A DNA stretch of 64,000 nucleotides from Alphaproteobacteria bacterium (lineage in GTDB: Bacteria; Pseudomonadota; Alphaproteobacteria; Rickettsiales; SXRF01). The stretch is from NCBI GenBank assembly GCA_025362975.1, contig JANYES010000020.1, forward strand, positions 1-64,000, written 5' to 3'. Below the pieces are notes generated by a model. That model ran no database searches, was not told the DNA's origin, and saw nothing but the letters and a program-made list of their open reading frames with translations. A program made the position numbers and the translations under genes. Numbering within the stretch: the stretch's first letter is position 1; each line of letters opens with the position of its first letter. Shown in pieces: positions 26,030-35,628 of this stretch.

Positions 26030-27322
26030 CTAAAGCGTTTCGATACGAATCATGTAGGGTGTCTCGCTGACGGTGGCGAGTTTGGCGATGGCGTCAACGG
26101 CGCGCAGCATCGAAGATTCCTGCGTGTCATGAGTGGTCACGACCACGTTCACCGGCTCGCCGGGCTTGTGCGAATGTTGCAGGAAGGAGCGCAGGGAAAT
26201 CTGCTCTTGTTTGAAAATCCCCGTCACTTCCGACAGCACGCCGGGCTTGTCGATCACACGCAGGCGCAGGTAATACGAGCTTTTTAAATGCTCCATCGTG
26301 GAAAACGGCAGCGGATTGAGCTGCGACACCGGCAGCGTAAACGGCTTATACGCCACGCCGCGCGCGATATCCATAATGTCGGCCACGACCGAAGACGCCG
26401 TCGGCCCCGCCCCCGCCCCGCGCCCTTCAAACAGCACGGTGCCCACCGAGTCCCCCTCAGCTAAAATCGCGTTGAACACGCCCGGCACAGTGCCCAGCGG
26501 CGAATCCATGCGCACCATGCACGGATGCACGCGTTGTTCCACGCCGGTTGGGGTCTGCGAGGTGATGCCCAGCAGCTTGATGCTGTAGCCGAGTTCTGCG
26601 GCGAATTCCATGTCGCGAAGCGTCACGCGGCGGATGCCTTCGATATACACGTCGCCGATGGAGGGCGCGCAGCCGAAGGCGAGGCTGGTTAAAATCGCCA
26701 GCTTATGCGCGGTGTCGATGCCGTCGACATCGAAGCTCGGCTCCGCCTCCGCGTAGCCTTTTTCCTGCGCTTCTTTCAGCACGTCGTCAAAGCTGCGTTT
26801 GCTTTCCCACATCGAAGTCAGGATGTAGTTGCAAGTGCCGTTTAAAATTCCCACGACGCGCTTGAAATTATTGGCCGCCAGGCCGTCGCGCAGCGCCTTG
26901 ATGATCGGGATGCCGCCAGCTACCGCCGCTTCGAACGCCAGAAGCGCGCCGGATTGCTCCGCCATCGCGGCCAGCGCAATGCCGTGATGGGCGATGAGTG
27001 CCTTATTGGCAGTCACCACCGATTTCCCATTTTTAAGCGCCGTTTCAACCAACTCGCGGGCCACCCCTTCAGCCCCGCCGATCAGCTCGACGACCACGTC
27101 GACTTGCGCGTCAGAAGCGATTGCCACGGGATTGTCAAACCAGCGTAAGCCACTGATATCCGTGCTGCGGGTTTTGTTTTTCGTGCGCGCGGAAAGCGCC
27201 GTAATCACGATCTCGCGCCCGGTTCGGGCTTTGAGCATCGCGGTGTGTTCGCTCAGGATTTTAAGGGTGCCGCCGCCGACGGTGCCGAGGCCGGCGATGC
27301 CGACGCGAAGTGGTGTAGTCAT
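26030..27322 (-). CDS. hom: Homoserine dehydrogenase
   Basis: A 430-residue enzyme that reduces aspartate semialdehyde to homoserine with NAD(P)H, the branch point to Met, Thr and Ile. The NAD-binding start is VGIAGLGTVGGGTLKIL. The catalytic part has VVTANKALIAHHG, FEAAVAGGIPIIKALRDGLA, NGTCNYILTSMWE, and EAEPSFDVDGIDTAHKLAIL. The C-terminal ACT domain (YYLRLRVIDKPGVLSEVTGI) allows feedback inhibition. It follows alaC and a hypothetical gene on the same strand. Confidence 0.97.
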   Translation of the reverse strand: MTTPLRVGIAGLGTVGGGTLKILSEHTAMLKARTGREIVITALSARTKNKTRSTDISGLRWFDNPVAIASDAQVDVVVELIGGAEGVARELVETALKNGKSVVTANKALIAHHGIALAAMAEQSGALLAFEAAVAGGIPIIKALRDGLAANNFKRVVGILNGTCNYILTSMWESKRSFDDVLKEAQEKGYAEAEPSFDVDGIDTAHKLAILTSLAFGCAPSIGDVYIEGIRRVTLRDMEFAAELGYSIKLLGITSQTPTGVEQRVHPCMVRMDSPLGTVPGVFNAILAEGDSVGTVLFEGRGAGAGPTASSVVADIMDIARGVAYKPFTLPVSQLNPLPFSTMEHLKSSYYLRLRVIDKPGVLSEVTGIFKQEQISLRSFLQHSHKPGEPVNVVVTTHDTQESSMLRAVDAIAKLATVSETPYMIRIETL

Positions 27323-27340
27323 GCGTTTAAATCCTTGCTA

Positions 27341-28243
27341 TCACTTCGATTTGCCCTTGGAGGTGCTGCCGGTCTGGGCGCCTTCTTGTTGCTGGCGCTG
27401 GATGCGGCGCTGTTCTTCGCGCTCGCGGTGCGCGGCGGAGCCGGGAATGGGCGCATGCATCGGGTCGGGGCCGATATCATCGGCGAAATCGCCTTCCCTG
27501 CTTTTGATTTCCTGCACGTCGCCGCCTGTTTTATTGGCTGCCCTGTACATTTCGTAAGCCGCTTTACCGCCGAAGCCGATGCCGGTGAGCAACGTCAGCC
27601 CAAGTGTCCATTTGGCCACCAACCACGCGCGGTCGACCGTGCGCCCGCCGTTATCTTTGGTGGCCCATTTGCCGAGCTGTTCGTCGGTCATGCCCCTGTC
27701 GATAGCGGCTTGCAGAATGAGACGGCCCGCTTCCGACCCCTTGGTATGCTGCATGCCGCGCCCGCCGGGTCCGAGTTCGCCTGCGGGTCTTTTTTTCTTT
27801 TCTCCGTCTTCTTCTTCGCGTTGCGGTTCTTCGGCAGGTTCTTCAAGGTGCGGTTTTTTTGGCGTTTTGGCGCGCGGTTTTTTGGTCGGTTCTTCTGTGG
27901 GGCGGCCGCGGCCTTCGAGTTCGGCGCGCGCGAAGGCATAAAACGAGCCGGAATCGCCGCTGCCGCTTAAATCCTGATCGAGGGGGCTTTCGTTATCCTG
28001 CCTGCCCGCTGCTGCGGCCTTGGTTTTTTCCTCATGCTTCCAGCAGACAAAAACTTCGCCGAGGCTTGGATATTGCGCAAAATGCGCGTAGGTCGCGGGC
28101 AAATCCCTCTGGTCTTGCAACGGCACGAGATGGGTTTGCGCGAAACCTTCGAGGAAAGCTTTGTCGTCAATGGTGCGTCTGCTTTCGTCGCGGCGGAAGA
28201 GAGTCAGCGCCCGTGCGAGGTCGTCATGTTCAATCGGTTCCAT
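27341..28243 (-). CDS. Hypothetical single-pass protein between alaC and hom
   Basis: A 300-residue protein. The ATG at 28243 is chosen because it lies one base after the alaC stop; the longer frame upstream only overlaps alaC. The N-terminal 75 residues look globular (HDDLARALTLFRRDESRRTI). A long charged Glu/Lys/Pro-rich stretch follows (about 120-180), then LILQAAIDRGMTDEQLGKWA and a membrane segment (LTLLTGIGFGGKAAYEM). The tail is Gln/Arg-rich. No family is recognised. It is embedded in the alaC-hom operon. Confidence 0.65.
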   Translation of the reverse strand: MEPIEHDDLARALTLFRRDESRRTIDDKAFLEGFAQTHLVPLQDQRDLPATYAHFAQYPSLGEVFVCWKHEEKTKAAAAGRQDNESPLDQDLSGSGDSGSFYAFARAELEGRGRPTEEPTKKPRAKTPKKPHLEEPAEEPQREEEDGEKKKRPAGELGPGGRGMQHTKGSEAGRLILQAAIDRGMTDEQLGKWATKDNGGRTVDRAWLVAKWTLGLTLLTGIGFGGKAAYEMYRAANKTGGDVQEIKSREGDFADDIGPDPMHAPIPGSAAHREREEQRRIQRQQQEGAQTGSTSKGKSK

Positions 28244-28244
28244 G

Positions 28245-29459
28245 TTACCCCGCCCGTTCAAGCTCGAAGATCTGCTTCTCAGCATCGCCATGCAGGAACT
28301 GGCGAATATTGCGCACGGCCTGACGGATGCGATGTTTATTCTCCACCAGCGCGATGCGCACGAAGCCTTCGCCGCCCGGGCCAAAGCCGATGCCTGGGGC
28401 TACGGCCACGTCGGCGTGCTTGAGCAGGAGTTTGGAGAATTCAAGGCAGCCGATTTTGGAATAGGCCTTGGGAACCGGCGCCCAGAGGAACATCGACGCG
28501 TCCGGCACGGTGATATCCCAGCCCGCGTCGATCAACCCCTCGGCGAGGATGTCGCGGCGTTCCTTGTACATGCCGCGAAGGGTTTCGACGTAGTCCTGCG
28601 GGCCATTGAGCGCGGCCGTGGCGGCCACCTGAATCGGCAGGAATGTGCCATAATCGAGGTAGGATTTGATTTTGGTAAGTGCGGCGATGAGTTTCTGGTT
28701 GCCTACCGCATAGCCTATGCGCCAACCGGCCATCGAGTAGGTTTTGCTCATGGTGGTGAATTCAACAGCGATGTCTTTTGCGCCTTTGACCTGCAAGATG
28801 GACGGCGGCGGATTGCCGTCGAAATATAGCTCACAATAGGCAAGGTCCGACAGCACGTAAATGCCGTAATGCCGGCACACGTCGATCACCTGTTCGTAGA
28901 ACGCAAGGTCAACCGACATGGCCGTCGGGTTGCAAGGGTAGTTGACGACCAGCGCAACGGGTTTGCGTGCGGAAGTTTCAATGACTTGTTTGAGCGCGGT
29001 GAAAAAATTCTGGTCGGGAATATTGGGAATCGACACCACGTCGGCACCCGCGATCACGAACCCCCATGTGTGAATCGGATACGACGGATCGGGCACGATG
29101 AACGAGTCGCCGGGGCCGGAAATCGCTTCGGCCATGTTGGCCAAGCCTTCTTTAGAGCCGATAGTCACGACCACTTCCGTTTCGGGATCCAGCTCGACGC
29201 CGAAGCGGCGCTGGTAATACGCCACCTGCGCCTTGCGTAAACCCTGAATCCCCCGCGACAGCGAATAACGATGCACCTTCGGGTCTTTCAGCGTTTCGCG
29301 CATTTTGTCGACGACGTGGTGCGGGGGGGCGGAATCGGGATTGCCCATGCCGAAATCGATGATGTCGTGGCCGGAGGCGCGAGCGGCTGCCTTCATTTTG
29401 TTCACTTCGGCGAACACGTAAGGGGGGAGCCGCTTGATGCGATAAAAATCTTCACTCAT
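28245..29459 (-). CDS. alaC: AlaC-type alanine/glutamate aminotransferase
   Basis: A 404-residue class I/II PLP aminotransferase, normal length. Motifs: DIIDFGMGNPDSAPP, GSKEGLANMAEAI, NYPCNPTAMSVDLAFYEQVI, DLAYCELYFDG, and the PLP lysine in TTMSKTYSMAGWRIGYAVG (Lys 239). It is predicted to make alanine from pyruvate and glutamate. A homologue is typically found just before hom in alphaproteobacteria, as here. Confidence 0.93.
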   Translation of the reverse strand: MSEDFYRIKRLPPYVFAEVNKMKAAARASGHDIIDFGMGNPDSAPPHHVVDKMRETLKDPKVHRYSLSRGIQGLRKAQVAYYQRRFGVELDPETEVVVTIGSKEGLANMAEAISGPGDSFIVPDPSYPIHTWGFVIAGADVVSIPNIPDQNFFTALKQVIETSARKPVALVVNYPCNPTAMSVDLAFYEQVIDVCRHYGIYVLSDLAYCELYFDGNPPPSILQVKGAKDIAVEFTTMSKTYSMAGWRIGYAVGNQKLIAALTKIKSYLDYGTFLPIQVAATAALNGPQDYVETLRGMYKERRDILAEGLIDAGWDITVPDASMFLWAPVPKAYSKIGCLEFSKLLLKHADVAVAPGIGFGPGGEGFVRIALVENKHRIRQAVRNIRQFLHGDAEKQIFELERAG

Positions 29460-29480
29460 GATCGGTATCTTTCAAATTTT

Positions 29481-32400
29481 TTAGTTGTCGTCCGAATGTT
29501 GCTTGACGGCCTGACTGCGCGCGGAATAGCGCGAGGTCGGCATCATCTTTACCTGATCCAGCAACTTGGTGGACGGAAGAGCCGAGCTATCGGTCGATAC
29601 GCTTATGACCGGAGCAGACGTTGCAGAGACCAGGGGTACAGCAGGCAGCGGGGCGCTTGCGGGCGCACCCGCCGCGACGGCGGCCGCGTTGGCTGCGGCA
29701 TCGGTAGTCGCTGCCGGGGTGGCGTCCGCCTGGTCGGGAGTGATGAATTCGTCGGCGTTTTTTTTGAACAGGCGCGAGAAGAAGGAGGAATGCGGGGGTG
29801 CCGGTTCTTCGGCCGGGGCTTGCGCTTGCGCGGTTGGCTCTGCCGGGGTTTCGGTTTCAGCCTTGCCAGCGGCTGGGGCAAGCTGCGACGGGGATGGCAG
29901 GATGGTATCTTGCTTGGTTTTCACCGGTTCGGATTTTTTTGGTACGGGAGCGGCGACCGGGGTTTCGTTGACGGCTTCTTTGGCGGCTTCTGTGGCGGGT
30001 TCGGGCTTATCCGCTTCCGGCTGTTCGGTTTTGGTGAGCAGGCGCGAGAAGAAGGACGGGTGACGCATGCCCGAGGATGATTCCGGGGCCTGAACGGGTT
30101 CTTCTTTTGCGATTTTTTCCTCAGGCGCGGCAACGGCGTCGTTTGCGGGTTTTTCTTCGGTTTTTGCGACGTCTTCCGGCTTCGCCGCGGTTGCATCTTT
30201 TTTCAACGAGGCGGTATTTTCTTGGACTGGCATGATTTTAGCGGGGGTGGCGAGCGTCGTGCTCGGCGCGGATGTCTGGGCGCTTTCGGATGGCGGCGGC
30301 AGCGGGATGGGGGCTTCGGTTTTGTCGGCGTCTGGCGCGTGGTGGCTGCGCATCAGGCGCGACAGGAACGACACGTGCTTGGTGGTGGGTTTGTGTTCTT
30401 CTTCGGCTGCGGCGGGTTCGGCATTCGGGTCGATCAGCTCGGCTTTAGGGGCTAGGTCGGGTTTGGCGTCGCCTTTGGCCTGTTCGATTTCGGCTTTGGT
30501 CGGCTGGATATCAGCTTGTGCCTGCGCGCCGCCCGAGGACGGCGAGAGCGAAGCGGCGGATTGGGTTTCGCTGCTGCTGTCGTTGGATTTATCCGATTTG
30601 AACATCCCGCCGACAACCGAGAAGAACGATTCGCGCTTTGGCGCGTCGGATGCGATTTTTTCGACGGGAGCCGTGGCGGGCACGGTGACGGGTGGTGCTT
30701 CGGCGGCGGCTTTGTTGTCGGCTTTCGCTTCGGAGGCGGCATCAGCTATGGCTTCGGTTTTAGTTTCCAGCGGCGGTGTGCCATCGGCGACAGGTTTCGC
30801 TTCGGAATTCTGCGATGGGATGTCGGATTTTGCTTCCGGGGCGGCGGCGATGTCGGTGACAAACTTCGCGTCCGGCGTTTTTTCTGCGACGATTTCAGAT
30901 TTTACTGCCGGTGCGGAAGCGAGATCAAGCATGGCGGGATCGGAGATCTGGCCGAGGATTTGTGCGTGGCTGGCAACCGGTTTGCTATCGGTGGCGGGCG
31001 CGGCCTGCGCGTCGGAGACAATGGATTGCAGCCAGTCTGATTTTTCAACCGGTTTTTCGGCAGCCGCGTCAACGACAGGCTTTTCCGGCGTGGTATCGAC
31101 AGTTTTGGAAGCGCCCCATTTGTTTACCCAGTCAGGCTGTTTCCGGGCGAGGGTTTCGCCGGAAAAATCCGCTGGTTTAGGCGCCGGAGTCGGCTCCCCC
31201 AGCAATCGTCCGAAAAAAGGCGGGCGTCCGAAAAAAGGCGGGCGATTTTCGGCTACCTCCGCGGCGGGCGCTATGTCGGTAGTAGAAGGCAGCGCTTCGG
31301 CGACGGGTTTTGCTTCGGATTTATTTTCCGGAGGGGTGGTTTCGGCGATGGGTTTTGATTCAGTTGGAAGCGCGGATTGCGGTTGCGGCTGTACGTTATC
31401 GGGCTGCGTCACGACGTTAGGCGTAGGCTGCATGCTATCTGACGGGCGCTGGACGCCCCAGCCTTCCCACCAGTTGGTGGGGCGAGCAGCGGGTGGCTGC
31501 GTTTGCTGTTGCGGGGCGTCGGGAACGAGCGTGGTGTTGCCGCCCGGGGCTTGATACGGCTGCTCGGGCATGCTGGTCTGCGATGCGTCGGGGGTGACCG
31601 GCGAGGTCGGTTCCGGCGTGGACGAGCGCTGGGCGCGGGCGCGCTGCATGGTTTCCCACTGGTCCTGCGTCATGATGTCGACGCCGCGGCGCGGCACGGG
31701 TACGCCGTTTTGGGTGTCGGGGATGCTGGTGGTGGTTTGGGTGGTGGTTTGTTGCGTGTAGGTGGCGCTCGGCGCTTCTAAGCTGGCAGCGGGATTGGCT
31801 GGTTGCGGCGGGGTGGGGGCGCGCTCGATTGTGGTGGTGGTCGTGGTTTGCTCAACCGTTGTTTTGGCGGGCATTTCAATCGGGGTGACGGATTGCACCT
31901 GCGTGGTCGGCTCGGTGGAAAGCATCTGGCGCTGCGACTGGGCAGCATCATGATCGTTCTGCAAATCCTGAATCTGCTGATCGCGGGAAGATTTGATGCT
32001 GCGGAATTCCGAAGGGGTGGCGGGCACTGAACTCAGCGGCGCGTATGCCGCGTTTTTCTCTTCGTTGCTGATCGGGTCCGGCGCGGGTTCGGCGCGGGCT
32101 TTCCACGGGGCTTCAGATTCGTCGGATGTTTTTTTGCCGTCGGCGGGGCCGAACAGGCGGGCGAAGAAGCCGGGGCGTTCCCTGGTTTCGCCGTCAGCTT
32201 CAGGCGCGGTTGCAGCGGCTGCCACCGGAGCGGCAACCACTTCGGAGGTGGAGACGGTGGCGGGTGCCGAGCGCAGCGGTTCATTCGACGCGTAGGTCGT
32301 AGTGGTGGTCGTGGTCTGAGAGTACGCAGGTGAAGCGACGGGCGCTTGAACGGTGGCGGGCTGCAGCGCGAGGTTCGCGCTGGCGGCGTCACGCGCGGCG

Positions 32401-32906
32401 GTGTTCTGGGCGATGCGGCCATTATAGACGTTTTCGCGGAGCGGTTTGCGGATCGGGGCGATGTCGGTTTTAACCGGCGCGGGATTCAGGCTACCCAACG
32501 ACGATGCAGGCGATGAAGGTGTGGCGGGCGCGCCGCCCGGCGGCGTGGCGGCGGCGTAATAATCATACGGGTCGGCTTTCATTTCGTCGGCCGTCGGCGC
32601 GGGTTTTGCCGGAATCGGCGCCATCATGGACGGCAACTGGGTAATGGGCGCGGACACCTGGTTGCGCTGGGCGCTGGCCATTTTCTGAATATCGGCGGTG
32701 TTGTACACCGGCACGCGACGTTCGCCAGTGACGTTTTGGTCCGGGCGCGAACTGCCGAAAGGATTTTTGACGTCCGACAGGCCGCAACCGGTGAGCAGCG
32801 CGATGCCGGACACGCCGGTGAGCACCAAGGTCGCGTATCTGCTGGAGCGTTTGCGGGAGTTGCGGGAGTGCTTCAAGGCCGGGCTCTTTACTGAATGCGT
32901 TGTCAT
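29481..32906 (-). CDS. Very large disordered lipoprotein with repeated FFxRL motifs
   Basis: A 1,141-residue protein. The signal has a lipobox GIALLTGC (Cys 41). Nearly all of the rest is Ala/Pro/Thr/Glu/Lys-rich and predicted disordered. Recurrent short aromatic motifs stand out: PGFFARLFGP (about 245), PPFFGRPPFFGRLLG (about 562), ESFFSVVGGMF (about 760), VSFLSRLMRSHH (about 847), PSFFSRLLTKTEQ (about 951) and SSFFSRLFKKNADEF (about 1,043). Each is followed by a charged stretch. These look like docking motifs for a partner protein or membrane. No family is recognised. It is monocistronic and divergent from phaC. Confidence 0.75.
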   Translation of the reverse strand: MTTHSVKSPALKHSRNSRKRSSRYATLVLTGVSGIALLTGCGLSDVKNPFGSSRPDQNVTGERRVPVYNTADIQKMASAQRNQVSAPITQLPSMMAPIPAKPAPTADEMKADPYDYYAAATPPGGAPATPSSPASSLGSLNPAPVKTDIAPIRKPLRENVYNGRIAQNTAARDAASANLALQPATVQAPVASPAYSQTTTTTTTYASNEPLRSAPATVSTSEVVAAPVAAAATAPEADGETRERPGFFARLFGPADGKKTSDESEAPWKARAEPAPDPISNEEKNAAYAPLSSVPATPSEFRSIKSSRDQQIQDLQNDHDAAQSQRQMLSTEPTTQVQSVTPIEMPAKTTVEQTTTTTTIERAPTPPQPANPAASLEAPSATYTQQTTTQTTTSIPDTQNGVPVPRRGVDIMTQDQWETMQRARAQRSSTPEPTSPVTPDASQTSMPEQPYQAPGGNTTLVPDAPQQQTQPPAARPTNWWEGWGVQRPSDSMQPTPNVVTQPDNVQPQPQSALPTESKPIAETTPPENKSEAKPVAEALPSTTDIAPAAEVAENRPPFFGRPPFFGRLLGEPTPAPKPADFSGETLARKQPDWVNKWGASKTVDTTPEKPVVDAAAEKPVEKSDWLQSIVSDAQAAPATDSKPVASHAQILGQISDPAMLDLASAPAVKSEIVAEKTPDAKFVTDIAAAPEAKSDIPSQNSEAKPVADGTPPLETKTEAIADAASEAKADNKAAAEAPPVTVPATAPVEKIASDAPKRESFFSVVGGMFKSDKSNDSSSETQSAASLSPSSGGAQAQADIQPTKAEIEQAKGDAKPDLAPKAELIDPNAEPAAAEEEHKPTTKHVSFLSRLMRSHHAPDADKTEAPIPLPPPSESAQTSAPSTTLATPAKIMPVQENTASLKKDATAAKPEDVAKTEEKPANDAVAAPEEKIAKEEPVQAPESSSGMRHPSFFSRLLTKTEQPEADKPEPATEAAKEAVNETPVAAPVPKKSEPVKTKQDTILPSPSQLAPAAGKAETETPAEPTAQAQAPAEEPAPPHSSFFSRLFKKNADEFITPDQADATPAATTDAAANAAAVAAGAPASAPLPAVPLVSATSAPVISVSTDSSALPSTKLLDQVKMMPTSRYSARSQAVKQHSDDN

Positions 32907-32923
32907 ACTATCCTAATCAATTA

Positions 32924-33108
32924 GCAATTAGCCGCAATTACGCAAGCTCCAATTGCGGCCAAAACCAAATAGATGGTCTTGCCTTATCCAAACCTGCGCC
33001 AGCCCTCGGTTAGCGGCGCAAAGTCAGTCTTGCAATTAGCAGTTGCATCAGTATGTCTAACCTGCTTAGGTGTATAGGTATATCTTAGCGCACCGCGTTG
33101 TGCAATTA
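32924..33108. promoter_or_regulatory. Divergent promoter region with GCAATTA repeats
   Basis: GCAATTA occurs at 32924-32930, 32934-32940, 33032-33038 and 33102-33108; the first pair is 10 bp apart, one helical turn. CAATTGC also occurs near 32950. The repeats fill the 248-bp gap between the disordered lipoprotein and phaC and may bind a common regulator. Confidence 0.35.
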
Positions 33109-33154
33109 ACTAATTTGCCAAAACCCCTTTAAATCCAAATGATCGTTTCTTCCC

Positions 33155-35017
33155 ATGACCACTAAAGGCACCAAGCAAACCACCGGCGCTAGCCCGGGCG
33201 AGCAATCGGAACATAACGCGGCGGAATTTGCGCAGAATATGGCCAAGGCGGCGGAAAAATGCCAGCTGATCATGCAGGAATTCCTGTCGCGTCAGGCTGT
33301 GGACCTGACCAAATCGCCGCTGGACCCGCTGAATATGGGCGGGGCGTTTTTGGAATTATGCGCGCGGTTGATGAGCGATCCGGTGAAATTGTGGGAAAAA
33401 CAGTTCGTGCTGTGGCAGGATTATATGCATCTGTGGCAGAACGCCGCGCACCGCCTGATGGGCGACGAACAGGCGCCGATGATCGAGCCGGACAGCAAGG
33501 ATAAACGCTTCAAAGACGAGGCGTGGGAACAAAACGCCGTGTTCGATTTCCTCAAGCAATCCTATCTGCTCACCGCGCGCTGGTTGCAGCATTCGGTGAA
33601 GGACGTTTCAGGCATGGACGCGCACACCTCGCGCAAGATCGATTTTTACACGCGCCAGTTTGTCGATGCGCTGTCGCCGAGTAACTTCCTCGTGACCAAC
33701 CCGGAAGTGCTTAAGGCAACCATCAACAGCAACGGCGAAAACCTTGTGCACGGGCTGGAAAACCTGCTCGAAGACATCGAGCGCGGCAACGGGCAGATAC
33801 GTATCAGCATGACAGACCGCAGCGCGTTCGAGGTGGGCAAGAACTTAGCGCTCACCAAGGGTAAGGTGATTTTCAAAAACGATTTGATGGAACTGATCCA
33901 ATATGAGCCGAGCACCAAGGAGGTGTTTAAGACGCCGCTGCTGGTAATGCCAGCGTGGATTAATAAGTTTTACATCCTCGATTTACAGCCGGAAAATTCG
34001 TATGTTAAATGGCTGGTGGATCAGGGATACACAGTGTTTGTAGTGTCGTGGGTCAATCCGGACGAAAACCTGAGCCAGAAGAATTTTGACGATTACATGG
34101 CCGAAGGCCCGCTGGCCGCGCTCGACGCGATTGAAAAAGCGACCGGCGAGACGGAAGTGAGTTTAACCGGGTATTGCTTAGGCGGTACGTTGCAGTCGAT
34201 TACGCTAGCATGGCTGCATGCCAATAAGCAGCAGCACCGCGTGAAATCGGCGACATATCTGACGACCATGATCGATTTCGCGGAATCGGGCGAATTGTCG
34301 GTGTTTATCGATGAAGAGCAGTTGAAGGCGATGGAAGCCAAAATGTCGCAGACCGGCTATCTCGAGGGCGCGGACATGGCGATGACGTTCAACATGCTGC
34401 GCGCCAACGATTTGATCTGGTCGTTCGTGGTGAATAATTATCTGCTGGGCAAGGACCCCTTCCCGTTCGACCTGCTGTACTGGAATTCGGATTCGACGCG
34501 CATGCCCGCGACGATGCATAGCTTCTATTTGCGCAACATGTACCAGAAAAATTTGCTGATCAAGCCGGGTGAGCTGGTGATTGGCGGGGTGCCGATTGAC
34601 CTCACCACCATCAAAACGCCGACCTATATCCTGTCGACACGCGAAGACCATATCGCACCGTGGAAATCGACGTATACGGCGACGCAGACCTACTCGGGGG
34701 AAATCCGCTTTGTGCTGGCGGCTTCGGGACATATTGCTGGCGTTATTAATGCGCCGTATAAAACGAAATATGCCCATTGGGTGGATTTCAACGAATCGCT
34801 GTTTCCGGAAGAAAAGGTGCATGGCGGGAAAAAATATCCCAAATCGCCAGATAAATGGGTAGAGAACGCCACTGAAGTGCCTGGCTCTTGGTGGGGCGAC
34901 TGGATTACGTGGCATAAGAAATTCGCAGGGCCGAAAGTGCCCGCGCGCCAGCCGGGCGACGGCAAGTTGAAGCCGATCGAGAATGCGCCGGGCAGCTACG
35001 TGAAGGTCAACGTTTAA
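33155..35017 (+). CDS. phaC: Class I poly(3-hydroxyalkanoate) synthase
   Basis: A 620-residue synthase that polymerises 3-hydroxyacyl-CoA into PHA storage granules. The N-terminal domain has DPLNMGGAFLELCARLMSDP and FNDEAWE-type sequence (KRFKDEAWEQNAVFDFLKQS). The alpha/beta-hydrolase core carries the lipase-like box GYCLGG with catalytic Cys near residue 341, SWVNPDENLSQKNFDDYMAE, then the catalytic Asp in LSTREDHIAPW and His in AASGHIAGVIN. No phaA, phaB, phaR or phasin gene is seen nearby. It converges on the next gene with a 2-base gap. Confidence 0.96.
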   Translation: MTTKGTKQTTGASPGEQSEHNAAEFAQNMAKAAEKCQLIMQEFLSRQAVDLTKSPLDPLNMGGAFLELCARLMSDPVKLWEKQFVLWQDYMHLWQNAAHRLMGDEQAPMIEPDSKDKRFKDEAWEQNAVFDFLKQSYLLTARWLQHSVKDVSGMDAHTSRKIDFYTRQFVDALSPSNFLVTNPEVLKATINSNGENLVHGLENLLEDIERGNGQIRISMTDRSAFEVGKNLALTKGKVIFKNDLMELIQYEPSTKEVFKTPLLVMPAWINKFYILDLQPENSYVKWLVDQGYTVFVVSWVNPDENLSQKNFDDYMAEGPLAALDAIEKATGETEVSLTGYCLGGTLQSITLAWLHANKQQHRVKSATYLTTMIDFAESGELSVFIDEEQLKAMEAKMSQTGYLEGADMAMTFNMLRANDLIWSFVVNNYLLGKDPFPFDLLYWNSDSTRMPATMHSFYLRNMYQKNLLIKPGELVIGGVPIDLTTIKTPTYILSTREDHIAPWKSTYTATQTYSGEIRFVLAASGHIAGVINAPYKTKYAHWVDFNESLFPEEKVHGGKKYPKSPDKWVENATEVPGSWWGDWITWHKKFAGPKVPARQPGDGKLKPIENAPGSYVKVNV

Positions 35018-35019
35018 AC

Positions 35020-35628
35020 TCAGCGCGAGGCATGCCGCATTTTGGCGGGGATGTCGTGCGCCATATCGGCAATCGTTTCGGCGAGCTTTTCTTTATCATT
35101 GGTGTGGAAATAGAGCGTGTGGCGTTCGCAGAAATGGTGCGGCTCGCGGTGGCCTTGCATGTCGGTGACGATGTAGTATTCGCCGCGCATGACTTCGGGA
35201 GTTCCATCATCCATTTCCCAGCGTAAACGTGCGGCATCGCTGACATTGGTCAGCCCGGCATGCTGGGCGATGCGGGCGAGCGCGCTGGTCGTGCCGGTGG
35301 TTTGAATGCTGCGACCTTCGGTAAAATAATCCTCAGGAATAGCGATGGTGATGCCAACCATGCCAGCGATATGTTCGGCGCCTTTGGGGGGCACGAATTC
35401 CGCCTGCACCTGCACCGGCACGCTACAGATCTCGCGCCACGAGTGTTTGAAATGCGTTGGCTCACGCACCAACGCGCCGATATCCAGCGGCTGCGAATAG
35501 GAAGCGACGTAGGAGGTGCGGTTGTGGGGGTCGTGGCGGCTTAGAGGTCGCTGACGCGCCTGGTTGAATAGCCCGTCGATCTGTGAAACGATTTCCTGTT
35601 CAAGCATAGTATCGTCAAGTCGCGCCAT
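35020..35628 (-). CDS. Hypothetical cytoplasmic protein
   Basis: About 202 residues from the ATG at 35628 (MARLDDTMLEQEIVSQIDGL); a longer frame begins at 35664. Features: YVASYSQPLDIGALVREPTH, VQAEFVPPKGAEHIAGMVGI, and a His/Cys-containing segment HREPHHFCERHTLYFHT. There is no signal or membrane segment. The His-x-His cluster could bind metal. No family is recognised. Convergent with phaC. Confidence 0.65.
   Translation of the reverse strand: MARLDDTMLEQEIVSQIDGLFNQARQRPLSRHDPHNRTSYVASYSQPLDIGALVREPTHFKHSWREICSVPVQVQAEFVPPKGAEHIAGMVGITIAIPEDYFTEGRSIQTTGTTSALARIAQHAGLTNVSDAARLRWEMDDGTPEVMRGEYYIVTDMQGHREPHHFCERHTLYFHTNDKEKLAETIADMAHDIPAKMRHASR

Noticed and set aside
30232-31554. 440-codon plus-strand frame opposite the disordered lipoprotein
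   Set aside because: The minus-strand frame has a signal peptide, lipobox and recurring motifs. The plus frame is Ser/Gly/Ala-rich antisense of Ala/Pro/Glu codons.
32938-33110. PhaR operator upstream of phaC
   Set aside because: PhaR sites are TGC-rich dyads (CTGC-N3/4-GCAG type). The repeats here are GCAATTA, which do not fit.
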